Of a stretch of 64,000 bases of DNA, positions 52,981 through 63,473 are shown piece after piece. Each line of letters opens with the position of its first letter. Position 1 is the first letter of the stretch. A program made the translations under genes and the position numbers. Below the pieces are notes generated by a model. That model did not search any database, was not told the origin of the DNA, and saw only the letters and a program-made list of their open reading frames with translations. The DNA is from Streptomyces sp. B3I8 (lineage in GTDB: Bacteria; Actinomycetota; Actinomycetes; Streptomycetales; Streptomycetaceae), in the NCBI RefSeq assembly GCF_030816915.1, contig NZ_JAUSYN010000002.1, positions 4,229,501 to 4,293,500 of the forward strand. The letters are read 5' to 3'.

Positions 52981-54165
52981 GTGGACCTGTTCGAGTACCA
53001 GGCGAGGGACCTCTTCGCCAAGCACGATGTACCGGTGCTGGCCGGTGAAGTCATCGACACGCCTGAGGCGGCGCGCGAGATCACTGAGCGTCTGGGCGGC
53101 AAGTCCGTCGTCAAGGCGCAGGTGAAGGTCGGTGGTCGTGGCAAGGCCGGTGGCGTGAAGCTGGCCGCGTCCGCGGACGAGGCCGTCGCCCGTGCGACGG
53201 ACATCCTCGGGATGGACATCAAGGGCCACACGGTCCACAAGGTGATGATCGCCGAGACCGCCCCGGAGATCGTCGAGGAGTACTACGTCTCCTTCCTCCT
53301 CGACCGTGCGAACCGCACGTTCCTCTCCATCGCCTCGGTCGAGGGCGGCATGGAGATCGAGGAGGTGGCCGCCAACCGTCCGGAGGCCGTCGCCAAGACC
53401 CCGATCGACGCGATCGACGGCGTGACGCCGGAGAAGGCGCGCGAGATCGTCGAGGCCGCGAAGTTCCCGGCCGAGGTCGCCGACCAGGTCGCGAACGTCC
53501 TGGTCAAGCTGTGGGACACCTTCATCAAGGAGGACGCCCTCCTGGTCGAGGTCAACCCGCTGGCCAAGGTCGCCTCCGGCGAGGTCATCGCCCTCGACGG
53601 CAAGGTCTCCCTGGACGACAACGCCGAGTTCCGTCACCCGGACTTCGAGGAGTTCCACGACAAGGCCGCGGCCAACCCGCTGGAGGCCGCCGCCAAGGAG
53701 AAGAACCTCAACTACGTCAAGCTCGACGGCGAGGTCGGCATCATCGGCAACGGCGCGGGTCTCGTCATGAGCACCCTGGACGTCGTCGCGTACGCCGGTG
53801 AGAAGCACGGCAACGTCAAGCCCGCCAACTTCCTGGACATCGGTGGCGGTGCCTCCGCCCAGGTCATGGCGAACGGCCTGGAGATCATCCTCGGCGACCC
53901 GGACGTGCGCTCCGTGTTCGTCAACGTCTTCGGTGGCATCACCGCCTGTGACGAGGTCGCCAACGGCATCGTCCAGGCGCTGAAGCTCCTGGAGGACCGC
54001 GGCGAGAACGTCAGCAAGCCGCTCGTCGTCCGGCTCGACGGCAACAACGCCGAGCTCGGCCGGAAGATCCTCACCGACGCGGGCCACCCGCTGGTCCAGC
54101 GCGTCGACACCATGGACGGCGCGGCCGACAAGGCCGCCGAGCTGGCTCACGCCGCCGCCAAGTAA
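52981..54165 (+). CDS. sucC: Succinyl-CoA synthetase beta subunit
   Basis: Beta subunit of the TCA-cycle enzyme forming succinate and ATP/GTP from succinyl-CoA. 394 residues, standard length: N-terminal [23 protein letters not shown]-grasp Lys in [35 protein letters not shown], and the ligase C-terminal domain with [20 protein letters not shown]. The GTG start is followed by the usual N-terminus. sucD lies 28 bases downstream on the same strand. Codon use is visibly biased toward GAG/AAG/GTC, as in highly expressed genes. Confidence 0.98.
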   Translation: MDLFEYQARDLFAKHDVPVLAGEVIDTPEAAREITERLGGKSVVKAQVKVGGRGKAGGVKLAASADEAVARATDILGMDIKGHTVHKVMIAETAPEIVEEYYVSFLLDRANRTFLSIASVEGGMEIEEVAANRPEAVAKTPIDAIDGVTPEKAREIVEAAKFPAEVADQVANVLVKLWDTFIKEDALLVEVNPLAKVASGEVIALDGKVSLDDNAEFRHPDFEEFHDKAAANPLEAAAKEKNLNYVKLDGEVGIIGNGAGLVMSTLDVVAYAGEKHGNVKPANFLDIGGGASAQVMANGLEIILGDPDVRSVFVNVFGGITACDEVANGIVQALKLLEDRGENVSKPLVVRLDGNNAELGRKILTDAGHPLVQRVDTMDGAADKAAELAHAAAK

Positions 54166-54193
54166 TCACTCAGGACGAGGACATCAACACACC

Positions 54194-55078
54194 ATGGCTA
54201 TCTGGCTCAACAAGGACAGCAAGGTCATCGTCCAGGGCATGACCGGCGCCACGGGCATGAAGCACACCAAGCTCATGCTCGCCGACGGCACCGAGGTCGT
54301 GGGCGGCGTGAACCCGCGCAAGGCGGGACAGACCGTGGACTTCGACGGCACCGAGGTACCCGTCTTCGGCACCGTCAAGGAGGCCATCGAGAAGACCGGC
54401 GCCGACGTCTCCGTCATCTTCGTGCCGGAGAAGTTCACCAAGGACGCCGTCGTCGAGGCCATCGACGCCGAGATCCCGCTGGCCGTCGTGATCACCGAGG
54501 GCATCGCCGTGCACGACTCGGCGTCGTTCTGGGCGTACGCCGGCAAGAAGGGCAACAAGACCCGGATCATCGGCCCGAACTGCCCCGGCATCATCACGCC
54601 GGGCCAGTCGAACGTGGGCATCATCCCGGGCGACATCACCAAGCCGGGCCGCATCGGTCTGGTGTCGAAGTCCGGCACGCTGACGTACCAGATGATGTAC
54701 GAGCTGCGGGACATCGGCTTCTCGACGGCCGTCGGCATCGGTGGCGACCCGATCATCGGCACCACGCACATCGACGCGCTCGCCGCGTTCGAGGCCGACC
54801 CCGAGACCGACCTGATCGTGATGATCGGCGAGATCGGGGGCGACGCCGAGGAGCGTGCGGCGGAGTACATCTCGAAGAACGTGACCAAGCCGGTCGTCGG
54901 CTACGTCGCGGGCTTCACCGCGCCCGAAGGCAAGACCATGGGCCACGCCGGCGCCATCGTCTCCGGTTCGTCCGGCACCGCCCAGGCGAAGAAGGAGGCC
55001 CTCGAGGCCGCCGGGGTCAAGGTCGGCAAGACGCCGACCGAGACCGCGAAGCTGGCGCGGGAGATCCTCGCCGGCTGA
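54194..55078 (+). CDS. sucD: Succinyl-CoA synthetase alpha subunit
   Basis: Alpha subunit, which binds CoA and carries the phosphohistidine intermediate. 294 residues: CoA-binding [39 protein letters not shown], active-site His in [19 protein letters not shown]. Forms an operon with sucC. Confidence 0.98.
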   Translation: MAIWLNKDSKVIVQGMTGATGMKHTKLMLADGTEVVGGVNPRKAGQTVDFDGTEVPVFGTVKEAIEKTGADVSVIFVPEKFTKDAVVEAIDAEIPLAVVITEGIAVHDSASFWAYAGKKGNKTRIIGPNCPGIITPGQSNVGIIPGDITKPGRIGLVSKSGTLTYQMMYELRDIGFSTAVGIGGDPIIGTTHIDALAAFEADPETDLIVMIGEIGGDAEERAAEYISKNVTKPVVGYVAGFTAPEGKTMGHAGAIVSGSSGTAQAKKEALEAAGVKVGKTPTETAKLAREILAG

Positions 55079-55139
55079 GGCGTTCCTGTTCCCGGTTCGG
55101 GGGAGGTGCGGCCACCGGGCCGCCGCCCCTCGCAACGGT

Positions 55140-55171
55140 GAGCCCGCTCTCCCCTGTGGGAGGGCGGGCTC
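55140..55171 (+). terminator. Terminator after sucCD
   Basis: GAGCCCGCTCTCCC and GGGAGGGCGGGCTC form a stem with one mismatch and a short CTGT-type loop, followed by TTCTGT. It is 62 bases after the sucD stop and may also serve the convergent sigma-like gene. Confidence 0.8.
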
Positions 55172-55195
55172 TTCTGTGCCGTTCAGCCGTGCTGT

Positions 55196-56080
55196 TCAGC
55201 GGGCCGACGGGACGAGGCGGTGGGGACCCTGGGGGAGGTGGGACCGCAGGGCCTCGTGCAGCGCGCGGGACCTCTCCGACAGCGGGCCCTGGGCCACGTG
55301 CGCGGGGAGGCCGTGGATCGCCGCGCCCCGGGGGACCGGGCGTTCGTAGTGGTCGGGGGCGTACTGCAGAGTGATCGCCGTCGTGCCGGTCAGGGTGGTG
55401 ACCAGGACCGCCGCCGTCCGTACCCACTGGCGGTCGCGTCGCTCGCCCGTCGTGCGCACCGTGGGCGGGGGCGCGGCGGCCGGGATCTCCGTCGCCGCCA
55501 ACTCGGTCAGGCGCCGGTGCAGGTCCGAGGGGGCCGTCGCGCCCGGCAGCCGCGCGCTCATCGCCTCGCGGGCGTGGCGCAGCCGGTTCGCCGCGGCCGA
55601 GGTGGTCGCCTCCGTCTCCCCGGCGATCTGCCGTACCGTCAGCCCGACCCCGTCGTGCAGCAGCAGCGTGCGCCGGTACGGCGGCGGCAGCCGGAGCAGC
55701 ACGTCGAGGAGCGCGCGTCCGGACGGGTCCCCGGGCGGCGGCTCCGGTTGCCGGTGACGCCTCCGGAACCGGTGCCAGGGCGAGAGCGCGTACTCATGGG
55801 TGGCCGCCCGCACCCATCCGCCGGGGTCACGGTCGCGCGCCACCTCGGGCCAGCGCCGCCAGGCCAGTTCGAAGGCCCGCTCCACCGACTCCCGGGCCAA
55901 CGCCCGCCGCCCGGTGAGCAGATAGGCCTGCCGTACGAGAACGGGGGCGCAGAAGCCGTACAACGCGTCGAAAGCCTGAGCGGGCGTGAGCTGAGCGGGC
56001 GTGAGCTGAGCGTGCGGGTGTCGGCCGGGTGTGAGCGGAGTCGGCTTGGGCCGAGCGGGCACGAATTGACTCGCTGTCAC
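55196..56080 (-). CDS. ECF-sigma-like protein with C-terminal membrane tail
   Basis: A 294-residue protein. Region 2-like segment at about 35-110 (AFDALYGFCAPVLVRQAYLLTGRRALARE, WVRAATHEYALSPWHRF) and region 4-like helix-turn-helix at about 125-175 (VLLRLPPPYRRTLLLHDG, LTVRQIAGETEATTSAAANRLRHARE). It then continues with a linker, one hydrophobic helix (WVRTAAVLVTTLTGTTAITLQ) and about 60 outer residues. A sigma fold joined to a membrane helix is unusual and could act as a tethered sigma or sigma/anti-sigma fusion. Duplicated QLTPA near the N-terminus. The GTG start is next to a TTTCGTACGAAA palindrome. Confidence 0.85.
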   Translation of the reverse strand: MTASQFVPARPKPTPLTPGRHPHAQLTPAQLTPAQAFDALYGFCAPVLVRQAYLLTGRRALARESVERAFELAWRRWPEVARDRDPGGWVRAATHEYALSPWHRFRRRHRQPEPPPGDPSGRALLDVLLRLPPPYRRTLLLHDGVGLTVRQIAGETEATTSAAANRLRHAREAMSARLPGATAPSDLHRRLTELAATEIPAAAPPPTVRTTGERRDRQWVRTAAVLVTTLTGTTAITLQYAPDHYERPVPRGAAIHGLPAHVAQGPLSERSRALHEALRSHLPQGPHRLVPSAR

Positions 56081-56092
56081 TGAACGCCACCC

Positions 56093-56104
56093 TTTCGTAC
56101 GAAA
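56093..56104. promoter_or_regulatory. 12-bp palindrome next to sigma-like gene start
   Basis: TTTCGTACGAAA is perfectly palindromic, 12 bases upstream of the sigma-like GTG and in the divergent gap shared with the DUF6350 gene. The adjoining sequence (AACATAAACGTATTTT) is AT-rich and likely promoter DNA. Confidence 0.45.
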
Positions 56105-56179
56105 AAGAACATAAACGTATTTTGGGCGACACTGCCGAGTCTCGCCCGTTACGACGGAAAAGTGGGTGCCGTTGGGAGC

Positions 56180-57736
56180 ATGGCCGTCGTGCTCCCATGG
56201 ATCGAACGTCGCGCCTCGCCGACATCTCCGGCCTCGCCGCCGCCCCCGGCCTCGTCGCCGCCCCCGGCCTCATCGCCACCCCCGCAGGTCACGCGGTCGC
56301 CCTCGCTGACCACGCGGTCGCTCACCCGGTTGCTCGCGTGGCTGCTCACCCGGTTGCTGCTCCGGCTCCGCGGGCGGCTGCGCAGCAGGGTGCGGGACCG
56401 TGCGCCCGGGCTGGGCGCCGGCCTGCTGGGCGGTGCGATCGCGGCCGGGCTCGGGCTCGGCGCGTTCGCCGTACTGGTACTGGCGCTGTGGGTCACCTCC
56501 CCGTACCCGGACGGCGGGCCGGACGGTGCCCTGCACCTGGCCGCCTCCCTCTGGCTCATGGGCCACGGCGTCGAACTGCTGCGCGGCGACACGCTCACCG
56601 GGGTGCCCGCCCCCGTCGGCGTCACCCCGCTGCTGCTGCCCGTGCTGCCGGTGTGGCTGCTCCACCGGGCGGGGCGGGACGCGGTCGACGTGCTCCGGGA
56701 GGGACACCGGGACGCACCGCCCCTCACGCCGCGCATGGCCTGGTGCGGCGTCATGACCGGCTACCTCGCGGTCGGCACCGTCGCGGCGGTGTACGCGTCC
56801 GGTGGTGAGCCGCGGCCGTCCTGGGCCTGGACCGCCTGCTGCCTGCCGCTGCTCACCGGGCTCGCCGCGGGATGGGGCGTGTGGGCGGCGTACGGGTCAC
56901 CGGGGGACGCGCTGCCACTGTGGGCGCGAGTGGCGGCACGGGCCGCGCTGCGCGGGGTCACGGTGCTGGTGGCGGGCGGCGCGCTGCTCGTGCTCGCCTC
57001 GCTGGCCTGGCACGGCGAGGCCGTGCGGGACTCCCTGCTGCAGCTCACGCCCGGATGGTGGGGACGGCTCACGGTGGTCCTGCTCGCAGTGGTCCTGCTG
57101 CCGAACGCGGCGGTATGGGGCGCGGCCTACGGGATCGGGCCGGGGTTCGTCCTGGGGGCCGGGCGGGTGGCCGGGCCCTGGGGGGACACGGGGGTCGCGG
57201 CGCCGGGGTCGCTGCCGCGGTTCCCGCTGCTGGCGGCGGTGCCGACGGAGGGCGGGGCGTGGCTCGGGTGGGCCGTGGCGCTGGTGCCCGTGGTCGCGGG
57301 GGCGGTCGTGGGGTGCAGTGCGGCCGGGGCCGCGGCGGGGGAGCGGGCGCGGTGGTCGTGGCTGCGGGTGGCGGAGGTCGTGGCGGCGGCGGGGGCCGGG
57401 TGCGGTGCGGCGGCCGGGGGGCTGGCGTGGGTGGCCGGCGGTGCGATGGGGGTGCGGGGGCTGGCGCGGTTCGGGCCGGTGTGGTGGCAGGTCGGTGGCG
57501 CCGCCGCGGGGTGGATCGTCGGTGTGGGGGTACCGGTGGGCGTGCTGTGGTGGGGCGTCCGGGTGTTCCGGGGCGCGGATGCCGGCACCGGTGCCGACGC
57601 TGCCGCCGCCCCCTCCGGCGCCCCCGCCCCGAAGGGGAGGGTGGAGCCGGAGGACGCCTACGACTTCCTGCCGGTGGACGCGGAACCGGTGGTACCCGCT
57701 CAGCCGGTGGAACCCCGGGACGCGCCGCCAGGGTGA
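56180..57736 (+). CDS. DUF6350 integral membrane protein
   Basis: A 518-residue multi-spanning membrane protein with ten or more hydrophobic helices ([77 protein letters not shown]). This is the DUF6350 family, sometimes named for a cell-division or permease link. A Pro/Ser-rich cytosolic N-terminus ([13 protein letters not shown]) precedes it. The start is uncertain: ATG here, or GTG six codons upstream. Divergent from the sigma-like gene. Function not established. Confidence 0.82.
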   Translation: MAVVLPWIERRASPTSPASPPPPASSPPPASSPPPQVTRSPSLTTRSLTRLLAWLLTRLLLRLRGRLRSRVRDRAPGLGAGLLGGAIAAGLGLGAFAVLVLALWVTSPYPDGGPDGALHLAASLWLMGHGVELLRGDTLTGVPAPVGVTPLLLPVLPVWLLHRAGRDAVDVLREGHRDAPPLTPRMAWCGVMTGYLAVGTVAAVYASGGEPRPSWAWTACCLPLLTGLAAGWGVWAAYGSPGDALPLWARVAARAALRGVTVLVAGGALLVLASLAWHGEAVRDSLLQLTPGWWGRLTVVLLAVVLLPNAAVWGAAYGIGPGFVLGAGRVAGPWGDTGVAAPGSLPRFPLLAAVPTEGGAWLGWAVALVPVVAGAVVGCSAAGAAAGERARWSWLRVAEVVAAAGAGCGAAAGGLAWVAGGAMGVRGLARFGPVWWQVGGAAAGWIVGVGVPVGVLWWGVRVFRGADAGTGADAAAAPSGAPAPKGRVEPEDAYDFLPVDAEPVVPAQPVEPRDAPPG

Positions 57737-57833
57737 GGCGCGGGGCTCACCCGGCGAGACCCACCCGGCGAGACCCACCCGGCGAGACCGAGGAATCCCT
57801 TACCGGCCGGTCCGCGGCGTATCTGCGGCGTGT

Positions 57834-58793
57834 CTACTGCGTGCCCATCAGGTCGCGGAGCTGGTGGGGGAGCTTGGACTCGCAGTCCTGCTTCGCGGAG
57901 TTGGTGAGGGCGTCCTTCGCGCAGGTGTAGTAGTCGTTGTAGACCAGGTGCGCGGTGAAGGTCATGGCCACCAGCAGCAGGGCCAGGGAAGCCGTGACCA
58001 GGCCGCTGACCGCCGCCGTCGTCCGGGGGCGGCCCGGCGGCTGCGGGGCGGGGGCCTGGGCGGGAACCGGAGCGGACGTGCCGTTCTGTGGACGCGGGGG
58101 CTTGGCGCGCAGCGCGCTCACGCCCCAGTACAGCCCGAGCGCGCCCAGCAGCAGTGCCACCGACGGCCAGCCGAACAGGGCGAAGAAGACGGCCCACATG
58201 CCGGACAGGAGCGCGTAGCGCGCCTTGCGCTGAGCGGGGTCGGCCGGGTCCCAGCGCAGCCCGCCGTTCCCCTGGCCCCCGGGTCCGCCCTGGCCCCCGG
58301 GACCGCCCTGGCCCCCGGGACCGCCCTGGTCCCCGGGACCGCCGTCGCCGGGGCCCTCCGGGCCGCCGGGCCGGTGCGGGCGCGTGCCGAAACTGCCGTC
58401 CGTCGACGGTCCCGGCTGCCGGTCGCTCCACTGGCTGCCCCACGCGGAGCCGCCCTGGCCGCCCTGACCGTCGTGCCCCCGGCCCTCACCCCGACCGTGG
58501 CTCTCGCCCTGACCACCCTGACCGCCTTCCGGGCGCCGGGGCTGCCACGGGCGGTCCGGTGCGCCCTCGGGCGGCGGCGCGAACGGGTTGTCGTCCCCCG
58601 AGGGCGCCCCACCCGCACGATCCGACCCGGTCCCGGTCCCTGACTCCGAGCCGGACCCGGAGACGGAACTGGACCCACTCGCCCCACCCGGACCCTCTCC
58701 GCCGGGCGCGGACGTGCCCCCGTGCGGCGGGTGCGGGGGCTGGTGCCGCTCGCGCGGCAGGAGGTGCGGGTGTCGGAAACGGCTGTCCGGCAT
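57834..58793 (-). CDS. Membrane protein with collagen-like Gly-rich N-terminus
   Basis: A 319-residue protein. About 180 residues are disordered and Gly/Ser/Pro/Gln-rich, including GGPGGQ repeats, followed by a soluble-to-membrane region with helices (ALLSGMWAVFFALFGWPSVALLLGAL and VSGLVTASLALLLVAMTFTAHLV) and a short C-terminal tail with two Cys (YYTCAKDALTNSAKQDCESKL). The ATG start has no strong ribosome site. Not assigned to a functional family. Confidence 0.8.
   Translation of the reverse strand: MPDSRFRHPHLLPRERHQPPHPPHGGTSAPGGEGPGGASGSSSVSGSGSESGTGTGSDRAGGAPSGDDNPFAPPPEGAPDRPWQPRRPEGGQGGQGESHGRGEGRGHDGQGGQGGSAWGSQWSDRQPGPSTDGSFGTRPHRPGGPEGPGDGGPGDQGGPGGQGGPGGQGGPGGQGNGGLRWDPADPAQRKARYALLSGMWAVFFALFGWPSVALLLGALGLYWGVSALRAKPPRPQNGTSAPVPAQAPAPQPPGRPRTTAAVSGLVTASLALLLVAMTFTAHLVYNDYYTCAKDALTNSAKQDCESKLPHQLRDLMGTQ
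58267..58335 (-). repeat. Direct repeats coding GGPGGQ
   Basis: CCCTGGCCCCCGGGACCGCC-type units of 18 bp occur about four times in a row, encoding the collagen-like Gly-Gly-Pro-Gly-Gly-Gln segment of the membrane protein. Confidence 0.8.
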
Positions 58794-59282
58794 CAGGTGT
58801 GCGTCTTCCCCTTGGTGGTTCCGGCGGGCGGCGGGCGGTGCGGTCCGTGTGGTCCGTGCGGCTCGTCAGCGCGTTGCGCGTACGGGCGTCGTACAGGTGT
58901 CGTACGGATGTGCGGAGGCGCACTCCGGGCGTGCGTACCGGTCGCGAGGACCCGTACCCCGGCACCCGTGGCGTCCCTGCCCGGGTGTTCGCGTACCCGA
59001 CCGGTGAACGTCCCGCGCGGACGGGTCGTTCCCCGCGCGCGGGCCGCCCGCCGCGGGCGGGTGCTCCCCGCACGCTACCGCCCGGCTCCGCCCCCGTCCC
59101 GTGGGGGTTGTCCGGTGTGCCGGTATCGTTGCGGGCGGTCGGCCGCTTCGTAGGCTTCCCCGTGTGCGGGGGCCCGAAGCATTCGTACGAACGTACAAAG
59201 ACGAACGTCGTACGCGTCGCCCGCACACCGCATGCTCATCCCGAATGTTCTCCGGAACGTTCTCCCGACGAAAGGGCCCGCC
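58794..59282. other. 489-bp region upstream of purN
   Basis: No convincing gene. The distal part is GC-rich without features. The proximal part carries the purN promoter and a leader of about 120 bases with a 7-bp inverted pair (CGTACGA at 59184, TCGTACG at 59208) and a direct repeat GTTCTC near 59255. No ZTP/pfl or purine riboswitch core is recognisable. Confidence 0.6.
59129..59156 (+). promoter_or_regulatory. Probable purNH promoter
   Basis: TTGCGG, 16 bases, TAGGCT: a good match to vegetative Streptomyces promoters. It would give a leader of about 120 bases before the purN GTG. Confidence 0.5.
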
Positions 59283-59948
59283 GTGGCCGCCAAGCCCGTG
59301 GCTCCCGTGCCCGGACGCCGTTCCGGGCCGGGACGTCTGGTCGTCCTGGTCTCCGGGTCCGGCACCAATCTGCAGGCGATGCTCGACACCATCGCCGAGG
59401 CGGGAGCCGCCGCCTACGGCGCGGAGATCGTCGCCGTCGGGGCCGACCGCGCCGGCATCGAGGGACTGGCCCGCGCCGAGCGCGCCGGGGTGCCCACCTT
59501 CGTCTGCCGGGTCCGCGACCACGCCACCCGTGAGGAGTGGGACGCGGCACTCGCCGAGGCCGTCGCCGCGTACGAGCCCGACCTGGTCGTCTCGGCCGGG
59601 TTCATGAAGATCGTGGGGAAGCGGTTCCTCGCACGGTTCGGCGGGCGGTTCGTCAACACGCACCCCGCCCTCCTCCCCAGCTTCCCGGGAGCCCACGGTG
59701 TGCGGGACGCGCTCGCGTACGGCGTCCGGGTCACCGGCTGCACCGTCCACTTCGTCGACGACGGTGTCGACACCGGGCCGATCATCGCGCAGGGCGTGGT
59801 CGAGGTCCGGGACGAGGACCACGAGGACGACGGTGCCGCTCTGCACGAGCGCATCAAGGAAGTCGAGCGAAGGCTGCTCGTCGATGTCGTGGGGCGGCTC
59901 GCCCGCAACGGCTATCGCATCGAGGGACGAAAGGTAGTTATCCAGTGA
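59283..59948 (+). CDS. purN: Phosphoribosylglycinamide formyltransferase
   Basis: Transfers a formyl group from 10-formyl-tetrahydrofolate to GAR in purine synthesis. 221 residues: [33 protein letters not shown], catalytic region [36 protein letters not shown]. The GTG start has AAAGGG seven bases upstream. The stop overlaps the purH start (GTGA), so the two steps that use formyl-folate are coupled. folD, which makes the folate donor, lies 2.7 kb downstream. Confidence 0.97.
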   Translation: MAAKPVAPVPGRRSGPGRLVVLVSGSGTNLQAMLDTIAEAGAAAYGAEIVAVGADRAGIEGLARAERAGVPTFVCRVRDHATREEWDAALAEAVAAYEPDLVVSAGFMKIVGKRFLARFGGRFVNTHPALLPSFPGAHGVRDALAYGVRVTGCTVHFVDDGVDTGPIIAQGVVEVRDEDHEDDGAALHERIKEVERRLLVDVVGRLARNGYRIEGRKVVIQ

Positions 59949-61516
59949 CCGCCACCGCCGGAAGCAACAAGCGGGCCATCCGTCGCGCGCTCGTCAGCGT
60001 CTACGACAAGACCGGACTCGAGGAGCTCGCCCGCGGGCTGCACGAGGCCGGCGTCGAACTCGTCTCCACCGGCTCCACCGCCGGGCGGATCGCCGCCGCC
60101 GGTGTGCCCGTCACCAAGGTCGAGGAACTCACCGGGTTCCCGGAGTGCCTCGACGGCCGGGTCAAGACCCTCCACCCCAAGGTGCACGCCGGCATCCTCG
60201 CCGACCTGCGCCTGGACAGCCACCGGCAGCAGCTCGACGAGCTGGGCGTGGCGCCGTTCGACATCGTCGTCGTCAACCTGTACCCGTTCCGGGAGACCGT
60301 CGCCTCGGGCGCGGGGCCGGACGAGTGCGTCGAGCAGATCGACATCGGCGGGCCGTCCATGGTGCGCGCCGCCGCCAAGAACCACCCGTCGGTGGCCGTG
60401 GTCACCAGCCCCGCCCGGTACGCCGACGTGCTCTCGGCGGTCAAGGACGGCGGCTTCGACCTCGCCGCCCGCAAGCGGCTGGCCGCCGAGGCCTTCCAGC
60501 ACACCGCCGCGTACGACGTGGCCGTCGCCTCCTGGTTCGCCTCCGAGTACGCCCCGGTCGACGAGTCGCGCTTCCCGGACTTCCTCGGCGCCACCTGGGA
60601 CCGCGCGCACACCCTGCGCTACGGCGAGAACCCGCACCAGCCCGCCGCGCTCTACACCACGCCCGGGGGCGGCGGCCTCGCGCAGGCCGAACAGCTCCAC
60701 GGCAAGGAGATGTCGTACAACAACTACACGGACACGGACGCCGCCCGCCGTGCCGCGTACGACCACGACGAACCCTGCGTCGCGATCATCAAGCACGCCA
60801 ACCCGTGCGGCATCGCGGTCGGCGCGGACGTCGCCGAGGCGCACCGCAAGGCGCACGCCTGCGACCCGCTGTCCGCGTTCGGCGGCGTGATCGCCGTCAA
60901 CCGTCCGGTCAGCAAGGAGATGGCCGAGCAGGTCGCGGAGATCTTCACCGAGGTCGTCGTCGCGCCGGACTACGAGGAGGGCGCCCTCGAGGCGCTCACC
61001 AAGAAGAAGAACATCCGCGTGCTGCGCGCCCCCGAGGCGCCCGCCGCGCCGGTCGAGGTCAAGCCGATCGACGGCGGCGCGCTGCTCCAGGTCACCGACC
61101 GCCTCCAGGCCGAGGGCGACGACCCCGCCACCTGGACGCTGGCCACCGGTGAGGCGCTCTCCGAGGCGGAGCTGGCCGAACTGGCCTTCGCCTGGAAGGC
61201 GTGCCGTGCCGTGAAGTCGAACGCGATCCTGCTCGCCAAGGACGGCGCCTCGGTCGGCGTCGGCATGGGCCAGGTCAACCGGGTCGACTCCGCGAAGCTC
61301 GCGGTGGAGCGGGCGGGCGCCGAGCGCGCGCAGGGGGCGTACGCCGCCTCCGACGCGTTCTTCCCCTTCCCGGACGGCCTGGAGATCCTCACCGCGGCCG
61401 GTGTGAAGGCCGTGGTCCAGCCCGGCGGTTCGGTCCGCGACGAGCTGGTCGTGGAGGCGGCGAAGAAGGCCGGCGTGACGATGTACTTCACGGGGACGCG
61501 GCACTTCTTCCACTGA
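59945..61516 (+). CDS. purH: Bifunctional AICAR formyltransferase/IMP cyclohydrolase
   Basis: Catalyses the last two steps to IMP. 523 residues, full length. N-terminal MGS-like cyclohydrolase domain ([46 protein letters not shown]-like), then the AICAR transformylase domain ([38 protein letters not shown]-terminal [11 protein letters not shown]). GTG start in a 4-base overlap with purN. Confidence 0.98.
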   Translation: MTATAGSNKRAIRRALVSVYDKTGLEELARGLHEAGVELVSTGSTAGRIAAAGVPVTKVEELTGFPECLDGRVKTLHPKVHAGILADLRLDSHRQQLDELGVAPFDIVVVNLYPFRETVASGAGPDECVEQIDIGGPSMVRAAAKNHPSVAVVTSPARYADVLSAVKDGGFDLAARKRLAAEAFQHTAAYDVAVASWFASEYAPVDESRFPDFLGATWDRAHTLRYGENPHQPAALYTTPGGGGLAQAEQLHGKEMSYNNYTDTDAARRAAYDHDEPCVAIIKHANPCGIAVGADVAEAHRKAHACDPLSAFGGVIAVNRPVSKEMAEQVAEIFTEVVVAPDYEEGALEALTKKKNIRVLRAPEAPAAPVEVKPIDGGALLQVTDRLQAEGDDPATWTLATGEALSEAELAELAFAWKACRAVKSNAILLAKDGASVGVGMGQVNRVDSAKLAVERAGAERAQGAYAASDAFFPFPDGLEILTAAGVKAVVQPGGSVRDELVVEAAKKAGVTMYFTGTRHFFH

Positions 61517-61565
61517 CACGCTGCACCGCTGCACCACTGACACCGCTCGCACCGCCGTAGGACAG

Positions 61566-61606
61566 CGGCCCCGGGCCGGTGGCATCGCGCCACCGGCCCG
61601 GGGCCG
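61566..61606. terminator. Strong terminator between convergent genes
   Basis: An 18-bp perfect stem (CGGCCCCGGGCCGGTGGC with its complement) and a 5-base loop ATCGC, between purH and the convergent membrane-protein gene. Confidence 0.85.
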
Positions 61607-61630
61607 TCGTCGTGCCGTCGGGCGCCCGCG

Positions 61631-62248
61631 TCAGTACCGGGGGCGGTTGAACCAGGCCGATCCCGTCGAGTTGCCGACGAAGACGGCGATCAGGATGCCC
61701 AGCACGGTGTGCACCAGGCCCACGATCACGAACGGGTAGATGCCCGCTATCGCGGTGACGACGGCGAAGACCAGGGCGGTGATGCGGACCCCGTTGCCAC
61801 CGGTGTTGAACTTGGTCGCGAGCACGATGGCGAAGACCATCCACGCGACGCCGAAGACGACGAACGCCCACATCACGCCGGTCGACTGGTCGGCCAGACG
61901 CTGGAAGTCGGAGTTGTCCTTCAGCCCGTTGTCGTCCTTCGCCGCGTTGACGCTGACCGCCGCGATGGCGAACAGGGCCACGCCGATGACCTGGAGGCCG
62001 ACGATGACCCACAACAGGGCGCGCGCCGCGCTCACCGTGCCCGGCATCGACGTCATGGCCGGGCCCATGCCGTACTGCTGCTGGACCGGGGGAGCCTGCG
62101 GATAGCCGTAGCCGGGCTGCTGGCCCTGGGGGTAGCCGTAGCCCTGCTGCTGAGGAGCGCCGTAACCGGGCTGCTGAGGGGCCCCGTAACCGGGCTGCTG
62201 CCCTTGTTGCGGTGCGCCGTAGGGGTTGTTCGGGTCGCCGTGACTCAT
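61631..62248 (-). CDS. Membrane protein with Gln/Pro/Gly/Tyr-rich N-terminus
   Basis: A 205-residue protein. The first 65 residues are repeats of PQQPGYGAPQQ/GYGYPQ type, a typical actinobacterial disordered cytosolic tail. Four hydrophobic helices follow (ALLWVIVGLQVIGVALFAIAA, GVMWAFVVFGVAWMVFAIVLA, VRITALVFAVVTAIAGIYPF, VLGILIAVFVGNSTGSAWF). No specific function. Confidence 0.85.
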   Translation of the reverse strand: MSHGDPNNPYGAPQQGQQPGYGAPQQPGYGAPQQQGYGYPQGQQPGYGYPQAPPVQQQYGMGPAMTSMPGTVSAARALLWVIVGLQVIGVALFAIAAVSVNAAKDDNGLKDNSDFQRLADQSTGVMWAFVVFGVAWMVFAIVLATKFNTGGNGVRITALVFAVVTAIAGIYPFVIVGLVHTVLGILIAVFVGNSTGSAWFNRPRY

Positions 62249-62602
62249 GGCGCTCTTCTTCCCTCCATCTGCCGTTCGAGTGCGGGGACACGCGGCGCGG
62301 AGCGGAGGAAGGTTCTGAATTCGTGAGAATCCATGGGAATTCGCGAAGAAGAGCGGTTCGTCCCCCCGGTACTGCCCGCGGCACTGCCTGTTCATCGTTC
62401 TTGCGGGCGCGCTCGTTTGTCCAGAGGCATGCCATATGCGTTGTGCAAGCGCAACCTTCCGATCATGCGTTGATCAGGGAGGTAATGCCGTACCCCGAAG
62501 CGGCCCGGGGCGGGGGAGGGAACCGGGGTGCGCCGTCGTTCCCCGGTCTCGCATCGCGACCCGGATTGGAACCGCCGGGCGGTCATCCGGGAGGATGGGA
62601 CC
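62249..62602. other. 354-bp divergent intergenic region before folD
   Basis: No gene seen. Notable are two GAATTC/GGAATTCG segments with near dyad symmetry (GAATTCGTGAGAATCC, GGAATTCGCGAA) near 62320-62346, and an AT-richer patch CATGCCATATG near 62430. These presumably include the promoters of both divergent genes. Confidence 0.55.
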
Positions 62603-63457
62603 ATGACCGCCCAGATTCTCGATGGCAAGGCCACCGCAGCCGCGATCAAGTCCGATCTGACCGCCCGCGTGGCGGCCCTGAAGGAGAAGGGCGTCACGCC
62701 CGGCCTCGGCACCGTCCTGGTCGGCGACGACCCCGGGAGCCACAAGTACGTCGCCGGCAAGCACCGCGACTGCGCGCAGGTCGGCATCGCCTCCCTCCAG
62801 CGCGAGCTGCCCGCGACGGCCACGCAGGAGGAGATCGAGGCCGTCGTCCGCGAACTGAACGAGGACCCGGCCTGCACGGGGTACATCGTGCAGCTCCCGC
62901 TGCCCAAGGGCATCGACGAGAACCGCATCCTGGAGCTGATGGACCCCGCCAAGGACGCGGACGGCCTGCACCCGATGAACCTCGGCCGGCTGGTGCTCAA
63001 CGAGCCCGCGCCGCTGCCCTGCACCCCCAACGGCATCCTCACGCTGCTGCGTGCGCACGGCGTGGAGATCAAGGGCGCGGAGGTCGTGGTCGTCGGCCGC
63101 GGCGTGACCATCGGGCGGCCGATGCCGCTGCTGCTGACCCGGCGCAGCGAGAACGCGACGGTCACGCAGTGCCACACCGGCACGCGCGACCTGTCCGCCC
63201 ACCTGAAGCGGGCGGACATCATCGTGGCCGCGGCGGGGGCGCCGCACCTGGTGCGCGCGGAGGACGTCAAGCCCGGCGCGGCCGTCCTCGACGTCGGCGT
63301 CTCGCGCAACGCCGAGGGCAAGATCGTCGGCGACGTCCACCCCGACGTCAACGAGGTCGCCGGCTGGATCTCCCCCAACCCGGGCGGCGTCGGCCCGATG
63401 ACCCGTGCCCAGCTTCTCGTCAACGTGGTCGAGGCGGCGGAGCGCAGTGTCGGCTGA
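62603..63457 (+). CDS. folD: Methylenetetrahydrofolate dehydrogenase/cyclohydrolase
   Basis: Makes 10-formyl-tetrahydrofolate, the cosubstrate used by PurN and PurH encoded just upstream. 284 residues: catalytic Lys in [14 protein letters not shown] (YxxxK), [44 protein letters not shown]-binding [32 protein letters not shown] preceded by GGGAGGATGGGA. Confidence 0.98.
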   Translation: MTAQILDGKATAAAIKSDLTARVAALKEKGVTPGLGTVLVGDDPGSHKYVAGKHRDCAQVGIASLQRELPATATQEEIEAVVRELNEDPACTGYIVQLPLPKGIDENRILELMDPAKDADGLHPMNLGRLVLNEPAPLPCTPNGILTLLRAHGVEIKGAEVVVVGRGVTIGRPMPLLLTRRSENATVTQCHTGTRDLSAHLKRADIIVAAAGAPHLVRAEDVKPGAAVLDVGVSRNAEGKIVGDVHPDVNEVAGWISPNPGGVGPMTRAQLLVNVVEAAERSVG

Positions 63458-63473
63458 GCGGGGGGAGGGCGGC

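Noticed and set aside
58794..59282. ZTP (pfl) riboswitch upstream of purN
   Set aside because: Neither the conserved pfl pseudoknot core nor its GC-rich signature could be found by eye in the leader; a covariance search would decide.
59162..59533. A leaderless upstream gene starting GTG behind TAGGCT before purN
   Set aside because: It overlaps purN out of frame and its translation is shadow-like; TAGGCT is better read as the purNH promoter.
62249..62602. ZTP riboswitch upstream of folD
   Set aside because: Same reason: no conserved core seen, and the gene has a normal ribosome site after an unstructured-looking stretch.
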